Shown here: in pieces, positions 42,354 to 54,300 of the stretch
Numbering within the stretch: the first letter of the stretch is position 1
Layout: every line of letters begins with the position of its first letter
Assembly: GCF_027244095.1 (NCBI RefSeq)
Contig: NC_069661.1
Coordinates: forward strand, 188,622,501 to 188,686,500
From: Hemicordylus capensis
Taxonomy: Eukaryota; Chordata; Lepidosauria; Squamata; Cordylidae
DNA length: 64,000 nt
Reading direction: 5' to 3'
Notes under the pieces: generated by a model
Told to the model about the DNA's origin: nothing
What the model saw: the letters and a program-made list of their open reading frames with translations, nothing else
Databases searched by the model: none
Position numbers and translations under genes: made by a program

Positions 42354-45300
42354 CAGCGAGGGGCCCGTTTTAAAATTTTGTCTCTGGGCCCACTCCAGCC
42401 TTGTTAGCCTGTGACAGGCTTGAAACACTTGAGTGAGTCCTCACATTCCAAATTCTGCCACATGTCACTACAGATATTTGTATCCTCTCTAATAAAAGGC
42501 TTGGTGTCCGTCCGTGGACAACCAAGCATGTGTCCGTGCCTCCCTCGGATGTTCTGGGCATGCGCGGAGCGCATGCTCAGAACAGCCCGAGGGAGGCACG
42601 ACTGCCAGCACACGGCGGCCATGTTGGGCAGCCACAAGCGGCCGCCCCGAAGAAGCCGGAGAAGCGGCGGCGGGAGAAACTGGCCGAGGCGGCGGCAGAG
42701 CCACCACCTCGGCCGAAAGAGATGGAGCCCAAGACGGGGGACGGAGTGGAGGCCAGCAGCGGCCAGTGGCACAGAGCCAACCGCGAAGGGCCCGGCCGTG
42801 GAGGCCAGCAGCGGCGTCTCCAGAGACCGCCCGGCCGGTGATTGAGGGGGGAAGAGGTAGCAGGGAAAGCCGGCCGAGGCCTGGCGGCGCCGCCAAGGAG
42901 AAGACCGGCCGTGGCATGGAAGACCGGGAAGACCGGCCGGGGCATGAAGCACGGCGGTGGCGGCAGGGTCCCCATTCCGGCCGACGTGGTGGCGAAGCCG
43001 CCGCCGAGGCCTGGCCGCGCCGCCAAGCATGGACAACAAAAAAACGAAAGATCCCTTGGCCGGCCCCAAAATTGCCCTTGCCCTGGCACAAATGTACCCC
43101 ACCGCGGCCGCCACCCCGCTCACCCGCCCTCCCAGCTTCCCAAAATCTCCTTCCCCGCTCCCCCCCTCAAATGAATAAGGGCCAAAATGGCCCATGAGAA
43201 GGCCGCCACCCCTGCCTATAGCCCACCCAGCGGCCTGAGCCCACCTTACCCGCTCCAGCCCGCAACAGTCGGGCGAAGAAAAAACATAATTCGCGAAGAA
43301 GAAATGAGGAGCTCACGAACAGAGCTCCTCTCTGTGCTAAGCTACTGCCCAAACTGCCGCTATGGACGCAAAGGACGCCAATTGCGTCCATTGCAACAGT
43401 ATGGGCAGCAGATTAGCACAGAGAGGAACTCTGTTCGTGAGCTCCTCACTTCCTCTTTGCGAATTATGCTTATTCTCCGTTCGACTGCCGCGGGCTGAAG
43501 CAAGAAAGGTGGGCTCGGGCAACTGAGTGGGAGGGTGGGCGATAGGCGGGGGCGGAGGCCTTCTCATGGGCCAATTTGGCCTTTAATCATGGGGGGGGAG
43601 CGGGGAAGGAGATTTTGGGAAGCTGGGAGGGTGGGTGAGCGGGCAGCGGGAGGACAGAGGGGGGGGAACCCTCAAGATTTTGACACAAGGGAGAAGAAAG
43701 CAAAAAAAAAAGGGGGAAGAGGGGGAAACAAAAGAAACAGGAAAACACACACACACACACAAGGAGAGACAGATAAAGAAAGAAACAGACAGGTTAAAAA
43801 AAAAGGGTGTGTGTGTAAAAAAAAGGCTAGTGCCCGTTATTATAACGGGCTTAAACATACTAGTATTTACTAAAAGTAAGTATATTTTGTCTGATAATTG
43901 GTAGTTGACAGAAAATTAACCTACACTAAATATAGTAAGATTTTTAAAAGTTAAAAAAGCGGTGAAGGCAATATAAATATTCGTGGTATCTGAAAAATAG
44001 CTTCTCCTTCAAGTGTGTTATTTAGCAACCAGAGCCAGATAGCACAGTTGTTTGTATGAATGGAACATCTCTCCAAGGCAGCTGGACGGTCTTCAGCTGC
44101 TGGCTTTTCCAACCGCTCCCAAGAGTTCTGGAGTAGGAGGAGGAGGATGTGAAATGTCTATTCCGCAGTTCCTTATTACTGCTTGCTGCTCCTGTTGTAC
44201 CAACAAGGGAGAATTAGCCCTCCTCCTTGTAAGTGTGCTCAGTTCTACCCAGTGTTGAGTAGAAATGTTAAGCATGGTTTTCATCCCTAAGAGGCAAGAT
44301 TTCACCTCACCTGGGCCGCTAGACAGCTTGTCAGGGAATTACCTGATCAAGACTGCCTTGAATTGGAAATATGTTCTGTATTCTAGAATTTGGAATGTTG
44401 ATGGTAAAATCTGTTATAAGACTTTGGTATTCATGGATTTCAAATGCTGAAATTGTTTAGTATTTGAGAACAATACCTAATGATTCATTGCGTGGTTCAA
44501 CCACAGACTACTATGCACATCCAAGGGCTTATGTGCATACATTGGACTTCCTCACTTTTTTTGTTTCGGACATGAGTTTCTGGTATTATGTTGAAAGTAC
44601 TGAAATTTCTCCAGATTTGTTGATATTCCTAAAGTTATTCAGTTAGTTAAATTTGTTCATGTGTCTGAAAAGTTGAAGAAAACTTTTGGCCATTTGACAT
44701 GGACAAATATTTTAATTTGTAGTCTGTTTTATATTTATTTAGGTGATTATGTTTACGTAGTGTCCTTTTGTCTCTGGTTCTTGTAATTTTTTTGTATTGA
44801 CTGGTGGTCATGCAGTAAAGATCCTACTCCAGGTTTAGAGAGCAGTTTGTCAGCTGTTGGTTGTTTCTGTAGGAAAATCTGGACTTGGAAGCTTTGTTGC
44901 AACGTGCCATGTGGCCCGGTAGATCATGGCCATTTTATAAATGGATATTGCATTCTAAGCTTTTTTTGGTATGTTTTCAGTGAAAATGAAACACAGTTTC
45001 ATGAAGACTTAATGAGCATTGCAGAAACAACTCTCTCCTCAAAACTGCTTACTCATCATAAAGATCACTTTGCTAAACTTGCAGTGGATGCTGTCCTTCG
45101 GCTGAAGGGATCTGGTAACTTGGAAGCGATTCATGTCATCAAGAAGCTAGGTGGCAGTCTAATAGACTCTTATTTGGATGAAGGTATCCTTTTATTTGAC
45201 TGTCATTCAATAAACTGTGTGATGAGATGTTTTGCAGGAAACCTTGCAAGTGCTTACTGTGATGATAAAATAGCAAGCTTATCACTATGTATAAAAATGT

Positions 45301-48300
45301 GGGTTACTGAATAGAAACATTGGGCTGTATTCTTTGTACTCTTAAGAGGAGCAGCAGTAGTTCTAATTGCATGGCGGCAGGCTGTTTTTTAGTGGTGTTC
45401 AGATTGTTTTTTGTTCAATTCAACATCGAATTGCAAACATTCAAATCGATTCATTGAAGGTTTGACTAATGAATTGAAAATTTGCTAGAAATTTGTGGAT
45501 AGGGAACAAATTTGAAATAGGAAACAATGGGAAACTTGAATCACTCAATTCCCCATGGGTAGGTCCTAGGGACACCATTGGGTTGGATGGTAGGATATGA
45601 GTGCTACCTATCACCCAACCCCCCCCAAAACAGCAAGCAGGCAATGAAAAAAAAAGTTAAACTTTCAAAAAACAAATCCCATAGGATCCTATGGGGAGTT
45701 GTTGTTAATTCGATTTCTATACCGCCCTTCCAAAAATGGCTCAGGGTGGTTTACACAGAGAAATAATAAGTAAGAAGATGGCTCCCTGTCCCCAAAGGGC
45801 TCACATTCTTAAAAAAACCCCACAAGATAGACACCAGCAACAGTCACTGGAAGTACTGTGCTGCGGGTGGATAGGGCCAGTTACTCTCCCCCTGCTAAAT
45901 AAAGAGAATCACCACGTTAAAAGGTGCTGCTTTGCCCAGTTAGCAGGGAGTTAAGTTAAAATATTTTTTTAACATTGCCTGCTTGCCTATTTCTTTTGTG
46001 GGTTGGGTGCTAGGTAGCACCTATCATGCCGTACCGCTTAGCCCACTTTGATGTTCCTAGGACCTACACATGGGGAACAATGGGGTGGTTTGAGTTCCCC
46101 ATTGTTCCCTGTGGGCAAAACAATCAAAGTGCGCTGTGTACACATTTTGTGACCCTGCCCTGAAAAACACTGTAAAACAGAATCAGCACACAGTCCTTCC
46201 TAACACAGAACACATTTTGCCAAACACGCAGTCCAAAGATGGCAAAAAAAAAAGAAAAAAAGATTCACTGCCCAAGAATCTGTTGCCAGCCACTGTGCCT
46301 GCACTGCAGTAAGATCATTAGCACAAATTGTGCTCTCACACACAGTCATGACTCCGTCCTTACTTTCAACAGCTGCCACAGCAGAGCAGCACCCTTAGCA
46401 CCTAGCCAGCATAGCTCAACTACAGCAATGTCTTCAATCATGTTTTGATTGAGTGAGTACACCTTGCAATGCAGATTGCAGAGTGGACCAGAGCACTGAA
46501 GCACAAATTACTCTCATAGAGCTCATCACAGCAATAGCCAAGAAATATAAATTACACGCTCCCTGTCTCTCAGCTGCCACTGTCCATTTTGCGCCACACT
46601 ACCATCTTGCAAATATACCAAACCACAGCTCAAGGCAGGCAGGCACCCAAATTCTGCCTTTGTCAATCTGAAATCCAGCAAAACCAGATAGTTAAAGCAG
46701 CAAGCAAGAGCACAGCATTGTACTCAGTGCTGAGGAAAAAAACCCTCACAAAACAAATCTCTTTGCTTCTCCTAATGTAAGTAAGGGTGTGCAAACCGGC
46801 TTGACATCGAGCCGGTTCGCTTCAAGTATTTGGGGTCAAACTGAACAACCCCCTGTTTGGTTTGACCCCAGACCGGACACTCTTGGACTGTTCAGCGGTT
46901 TGTGAGATGTTTTGTTTTGTTTTTTTTAATTAACAGCACTTAACCCTTTGAGGGAGTTCCTTGAGGTGGCGGGGGTGTGTGTGTGTGTCCACGGTGGTTC
47001 CCCCTGCCGGCCTCCGTTGCCAGTTCTTTGGCCCATTCTGGCCTCCATAGATCGGTGTGGTGGCCATTTTGGATTCCACCGTGCATGCACATATGGCCTC
47101 TGTGAGGCTCTGGGTCATGCCAGGACTTGCAGAGGCCATTTGCACATGTGCAGCGGCCTCCAAAATGGCCGCCGCACCGATCTACGGAGGCCCAAACATG
47201 CCGAAGAACTGGCTAAACTGGCGGGAGGTGGTGATAACGGAGGGGGGAGGGGGAACCTCCCCAGATCCCTCTGCCGCCTCAAGGAGCTCCCCCCAATGGG
47301 GTTAAGTGCTGTAAAAACGAAAAAGAAGAAAAGAAACAACTCGTGAACACGCACACCCCCGGACCGCTGGCGTTCAAGGGATTGCTGGACCCAATTGTTC
47401 TGGTCAGGTTTGAGTCTGCTCAGGACTCGAACCGAACTGGGCCAGCTGGTTCTGTGCACATCCCTAGATGTAAGGGCTCTCTCTGTCTCCCAGTCCCTTT
47501 GAATACATTCTTAAATTCTCTTCTCCTCCCCCCCCCCCCCCCCGCTCAGTCTGAGAATAGCAAAACAGTTATAACAGCAATAATATACTCAGTATTGAGC
47601 GGGATGGTTGGGGGAACGGCAAAATCAAACCTTCATCCTCCTGATGTATCTTCTTTTCCTCTCTGCCTCCCGGTCAGTTTCAATACATTTTGAAATTCCC
47701 TCTAAAGTTTTCCTCGCCCGCCCCAGACAAAAGGGGCACAGTTTTCCATGCCAACACTTGATTTTAATGACAACAAGCCAACCTAGAACCAAGGAGATAT
47801 CAAGCCAATTGCAAGCTAGTGCCAGAGAACCAATCAGCAAGGAGGGAAAGCCTGTCAAAATGACTGCACAAATAGATTCATGCCAAATCAGGCCTGATTT
47901 GATTTGATCTTGAATCAGCCCCTCAGTTCACAGTCAAATCCATGAATCACCGCTGATTAAGTGCAAATCTATTCGCATGTTAATTGCACATCCCTCCTGT
48001 TTTTATCCCCTTTTGAACCCCAGTTTCTGCTGCAGCCCCCCCACCCCCATGCTACATTCCATCCTGCTCTGGAAGGGGCCCCCAACTCTAGTATGGAATG
48101 AGCATCTGAACTAGTCTTAAATTTAAGGAACTTCTGGTATTTGATCCAATTGGACTTAACCGTTGTGTGAGTTAATATTTTCCCAGTCAAAGTTTGCGGT
48201 TTTCCCCATTGTACTGATGATGATGCTAAGGAAGTCTAGGTCTGGCCAGTCCCTTGATGGATGACCACCTGGGAATCCCATGTACACCAGCTTGAGTTCC

Positions 48301-51300
48301 ATGATAGAAGAAGGGCAGGTATAAATGCCATAAACTAAACAATTTCCAGGAATAAAAAAATATTTTTAATTTTATTCCAGGCAATGAGATAAAAAAATGA
48401 ATTTCCCTGTCTTTAAAAATACATGCTATCCAAATAATTGTAAATTGACTTTGCAGCCTCAGAAGTATTCAGCTAGTCGGTACCTTCTAATGTTCTTATA
48501 ACACATGCCTGGTTCTTTTCTTTTTAGGATTTTTGTTGGATAAAAAGATAGGAGTCAACCAGCCAAAAAGAATTGAAAATGCAAAGATACTTATTGCAAA
48601 TACTGGCATGGATACCGATAAAATTAAGGTGCATGATTTTGTGATACATTTTTTAAAACATAATCAAAGCAGTTTAAGTGTATAGTAAAAATTTTGTACA
48701 CCACCTAGAGATGTCTGTATCAGGTGGTATAGAAATATGATAGATAAATAAATGTTGCCTTCTTTATACTTCAATTTAGATATTTGGTTCCCGTGTAAGA
48801 GTGGATTCTACGGCAAAGGTAGCAGAAATAGAACAAGCAGAAAAAGAGAAAATGAAGGAGAAGGTTGAGCGTATTTTGAAGCATGGAATAAACTGCTTTA
48901 TCAACAGGTATGTTTCTGTGCATTGTTCAGAACACGTAGATTGACACTTTAGAACCTCAATTAACATCCAGCTGCTACATAACTATTTTAAAATTTTAAG
49001 TTTGCAGAGATACTGTTGAGCTATGTCATTGGTCCCCACATATATAAATGTACATATAATTGTAAATATATGTCCAAAAACTTACCAGTAAATAGCTTGT
49101 ATTCTTCAAGCATGTACACATTGGGGAGCGTTTGTTAATGTAATATAATTGGGAAATAAATGCATAGCATCCTTAGTCAAAGTTGCATGAACCGAGCGCT
49201 TCTGCTCATGCAGTGGGGGGAAGGGCAATTTTTAGCGATTTCTCCTTCCCTCTGTCCCCAAGTCTTCCCTCTTTACCTACCAAAACTATATTTCTGAGGA
49301 TGGGAGATGCCCGAGAGTAGATTTTCAGGGTGTAGCAAAGTGAAGGGTGAGTTGCCAAAAATCCCAGTCTTCCCTCCCCTCGCCTCCTGCTGTACGTGCA
49401 GGTGTTCTGCTCACACAACTTTTACTGCAGATGGTATCCACTGTTTTCTGCCAAATTATTGTATAAACATTTTAATTCTAGGCAATTGATCTATAACTAC
49501 CCAGAACAAATGTTTGCTGCTGCTGGCGTTATGGCTATTGAACATGCTGATTTTGCTGGAGTAGAACGTCTGGCTCTTGTTACAGGTACAGTGAAAAATG
49601 ATTTATTCTCGGATCAGTGTGTAGCTAGAATTGGAATTGAATATCATGTTGTCAGTCATTCAGTCTGGGATTAAGGCACATATCTCCATAGACCATGTTG
49701 TTGAATGTTAGCTTTCTATTTACAATGATTTTCCAATTCAGTTGGTTTAGAGAAAGTGGAAGAAATGTCTTTAAAGAAATTATTACTTGAAGATGTCACA
49801 TATTCAGAGGTGTAATAGATGGGCCAACATGGGCATTCTAAATTGTATTCAGGGCACTGTGTGGTCCTTTGATCTTGAATGTTCTGGGCTTTATCCTGAC
49901 ATTTGAAAGACTCTGCCTTGGATTGAAAGAACTGCAGGCAGCATTCTGCGCATGCAGTCAGGCTTTCCCTACCCCTTTCCACTGCAGTTGTTTGCATCTC
50001 TCAAAGTGCTCCTGGGGGTGAGGAGCAGGGGTATGCACGCAGCTGGCTAGCCCAGTTCGGTTTGAATCTGGACAGGGCCAGTTCGGTCTGGCACCCCCCT
50101 CAACACCCCCCTCCCCCGCTTTGGTCTGGTGGGGGGTTTCGCGACCACCCCCAAAAAAACAACTTTTAAAAAAATCAACCCCTCCTGGGGACTTCCTCTA
50201 GATGACGGGGGTGTGTGTCCAGCGGGGGGTCCCCCTCCCCCCACCAGCCTTGCCACTCTGACTGGCCATTCTGCTGGCTCTTCAGCCCATTCAGGCCTTC
50301 CCTCTCCAGCGTGGTGGCCATTTTGGAGGCCCATTGCGCAGGCTATAGGTTCATAGGCTGTTTTTCTGCCCAAAAGAGAGCTCTTAAAGTACTGCATAGT
50401 ACTGACTGTATTTTTTTTAATCATTCAAAAAATGCTTACAGGAATAAAAATAAGTATATCTATAAAAACAACCAACAAACCTGAACCTTGCAAAACAGCA
50501 ACATACCTGCAAGAGAAGGAAAAGGCATTCCAACAAAACAAAAAAGTCCTTCAAATGGACTTGGAGCTGGAGAAGAAATGTTCTAAAGTTTGGGGGTTGC
50601 AACTGAAAAGGGCATGCCCCATGTCTCTACCAGCTGCACCTCCCTCTAGTAGTTGCAGGATACCTTGCAGGACCTCCATTGATGCTCTCAGCTGGCAGGA
50701 CCATATGGCAGGGAGAGTTATCCTACATGAGTCTTGCTTCCAAACTTGTATGTGCCTACTTTGTGTCTGTTCGGTAACGGGCTATTTAAACATTATTGCA
50801 ATGAAGGTCCGGGCTGGATATTGTCAAAACTAACCATGGTTATCAGTCCTCATCACCCTGACAGTGTCTTCACAACTTAAATTGCGAAGTGAAGGGTAGC
50901 ATAGTAGTACTGAATGACATGTATCTTTGAAGCCATGAGAGCCAGAAAGCAATGCGTGAGAAGTAATTTGTTTGAACTTCTTCATCTAGCGGTGTGTGTT
51001 GAAGTTTTGGGAAGTTAGCTGGCTAACTTCATAGCTTTTATTTCATGTGTTTCTTGGCGGTGCTATTTCATACTAATCAAAAAGGTTAACGTGAGTGTGT
51101 GCTTTCTTAGGAGGTGAAATTGCTTCAACTTTTGATCATCCAGAACTAGTAAAACTAGGAAGCTGTAAGCTGATTGAAGAAGTCATGATTGGTGAAGATA
51201 AACTTATTCATTTCTCTGGAGTTGCTATGGGTAGGTTTTACTACTAGGTGCTTTAATACAGGTTTTACTATTGTATGCTTTTAATGACAGATGTTTATAA

Positions 51301-54300
51301 CAAATATAAGTAAAGCAACATTTTTGAAGGAGAACCTGAACATTGAATTCAGTTTGTGCTTATTTTACCTGTCTCCCATATTACATTGTTCCCAACAGCT
51401 GATGAGCGCAGATCACATGAATATGCTAAATTTAAAATAAGAGATGCATATAGAATATCGCTTTATCAAAATAATAAGTTATAAACAAACATTAACACTT
51501 TGGCAACACAATCCTACACGTGTTTCCTTAGAATTAAGTCCCACTTAGTTCAGTGGAACTTACTCCAAGGGTAAATGTGCTTAAAATTGCAGCCTTCAGG
51601 AGAGAAAAACACTCTTGTTGCCATAAGAATGCCAAAGTTTTGTAACTGGTACAGAGTAGAATGCCAGTGTTCCTACCAGCATGGCTAGATTAAAATGAAA
51701 GCCTTTGTCAATCCACTATACTGATGAAAATGAATTTTGTGGTTTGGATTAGGAAACCCTACTGCTACCATTTGTAACATGTAATTACTGCAAACTTCCC
51801 TTGTACCCACTACATAGATTGTATCAAAGGGGTGATATAGAACCTTTGACCACTACTTCGGTAACTTTATTAATTTGAGCTTAAAATTAAACATACGTTT
51901 TTACGAGATCTGCATCTAAGGCCTTGTTCAAAAGCTGCTTTTGTGGCATTGTTGCTACTGAACCCCATACTTACCTTATATTATTTTCTGGTTCCTTCTT
52001 TGTCACTGTGGGTTGCATAGATGACAGGGGTACTTCCCCTTGCCTAGCAATAGCAGCCCTGATTAGGGGTGGGAAGGTGATGTGACACTTGGTTACCTAT
52101 GTAATGCAGAACTTCAGATAACATCAGTGCTACAATCAGGGGAGATGCCAGTCAGTATACAGCCAATGGCCAGAATTACAAAAATAAAATCATTTAGAAT
52201 TAACAACTGCATTCCGAATAACACCACAAATATAACAGAATTTAGCAACATTAAGTACTCCTCTTTACAAGCCTTTAAAATTAAATTTAAATAATCCATT
52301 TCAGTTAATCCTGGAAACAGGATAAGTTGAGGTGAAATATATTTCTTCTTAATGTCACTATAAAATTGGCAATACAAAAGAACATGAGCAGTCGTCTCAA
52401 CTTCTCCCGAACCACACGGACAAACACGGCAATGATAAGGAATATTTTGGAATCTCCCCTGCAGCACAGCTGTATTCATGGCGTTACAATGGGCCAAAGT
52501 TAAAGCCCTATGAAATTTAGGTACTGTAAGAATAGATAAATATCTAGCTGGAGAATAGCTTACAGTTTCAACATTCAGGAAAACACCCCTAGGAATTAGA
52601 CTCCTGTCAATCTGAGATTCCACATCCAGAATCCTTTCCTTAAGTCTGCCCCTAGCCTCCTCATAAGGCAGATGAAGAATGGCTGCAGGTGAAAATCCAT
52701 AATACTGCAATCTCCCTTCAATAGCTTCCAACCAGGCTGAGGATGCCAGTCATGCTGCCAAAGTAACACTTGAACTGGGCTTTGGTGTATCAGTTAATAG
52801 GAGGCTGAGATGTCTGCAGTTAAGTTAATTTGAAATATTTGAATTTTCTCTTTGCAATTTTGTAACTCTTTAGGTGAAGCTTGCACTATAGTTCTGCGTG
52901 GTGCGACAGAGCAGATAATAGATGAGGCAGAAAGATCTTTGCATGATGCCCTCTGTGTTCTTGCCCAGACTGTGAAAGATACCAGAACCGTGTATGGCGG
53001 AGGTGAATATTCAGATTTTTTTTAAAAAAAATTAAACACTTGTTAGCAGTGCAGTGATGATCTTTAATAGTTGCCGAGGCTGGTTGTAAAGTTTCCAGGT
53101 TCTTCTAAATTGCAGGTTGTTCAGAGATGCTAATGGCAAATGCTGTCACAGAGCTTGCAAACAGAACACCAGGCAAAGAATCGGTTGCAATGGAGTCTTT
53201 TGCTAAGGCCTTGAGAATGGTAAGTTAGTGTTCGGTTAACTATGTTGTTACTTGATTATATTTTGCAGCAATAATATAGGTGCCTTTTTGAGATAGGAAA
53301 GTGTGAGAATTTGCAATTTATTAAACAAAGGCTATAATTCATTATTTGAATATTTTCTTTCATTACTTATACAGGTTGAGTATCCCTTATCCAGACATCT
53401 GAAATCCAGACACCACTCACTCATTTGCAGATTCCCAGTTTTGCTCCTTTTGAACATGTAGTCAAAACTGGGAGGTTATGGGTATGCTGGTCTCTGTTGT
53501 TGGCTGGTGAGAGGTAGCTGGGGAAAGCGGAAGCGGAGGCGCGCTTCCCCGCTTTCTCCACAATAGGCCTGCAGCCTTTTCGGCTCCCAGACGCCACCGA
53601 ACAGCTGATTGGCGGCGTCCCCATGCTCCGGAGGCCTCCCTCTGGCCAGGGAAAAAAGGTTGCTGGTGAACACAGGCTCTGTGGTGGTGTTGCAGGCAGC
53701 CCAGAGGGCCCACAGGGCAGGTAGCCGAGACTCTCTCAGCACTTGTATGTGAAGCACTCTGGGGGGTCTTGCCATGCAAATAAAAGGACCGTAATGGAGG
53801 CATGTAGGAGCAAGCAAGCAGGGTGGAGAGACTTAGAGAGAGAAAATAAAATACAATAGCCTTTCGTGTTTAGACTTGGATCCCGTGCCCAAGATATCTC
53901 ATTATGCAAATATTCCGAAATCCGGAACACTTCTGGTCCCAAGCAGTCCGGATAAGGGATACTCAACCTGTAACAGTTACACCTTAGTCACAATAGCTTC
54001 AGAAATAAAGCATACCTATCAGTCTCACCTGTGCCGATCAAAATTGGCCCCCACGGATTAAGCAGCTAAACCTTTAGGTGATTGAACTTTCAAGTGAAGT
54101 TTATCAAAGGGAATCCAACTTCCATTGCTATGATTGATCACTTTTGTGGAAAACTGCTAGAATAATATGTCTGCATTCTCCTGTGCTATCCAGTGTTTGT
54201 CAGGGTGGAAAGCCCTTATAAGAGGTATGTCAACTCAACTCACTGTCCTACTTACCACTTTCTTATGAAGCGGTACAGTGGTGATGTGTGTGATCCTTTT

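Larger units (their letters stand above)
42483..43863 (+). mobile_element. Non-autonomous Helitron with CpG-rich cargo
   Basis: The 5' end TCCTCTCTAATAAAAGG follows an A (42482). The 3' end has the perfect hairpin GCCCGTTATTATAACGGGC (43832-43850), then 13 bases ending in CTAG (43860-43863), followed by a T. TC start, hairpin, CTRR and A/T target are the diagnostic Helitron features, and there are no terminal inverted repeats or duplication. The 1381 bp encode no RepHel protein. The interior is exceptionally CpG-rich, holds a 42536-42599 hairpin and a ~0.5-kb inverted repeat, and ends in an A-rich/(CA)n region. The long open frames on both strands (up to 263 codons) are typical of GC-rich DNA. 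Confidence 0.85.

Noticed and set aside
42404-43195. Long open frames (up to 263 codons) on both strands of the Helitron
   Set aside because: CpG-rich DNA gives stop-poor frames in all phases; the translations are Arg/Pro/Ala-rich with no Rep or helicase motif. A captured exon remains possible but unproven.
48221-48340. Possible 5S rRNA gene
   Set aside because: Only the 3' half is recognisable, it is diverged, and it continues into a LINE-like tail; it is a SINE.
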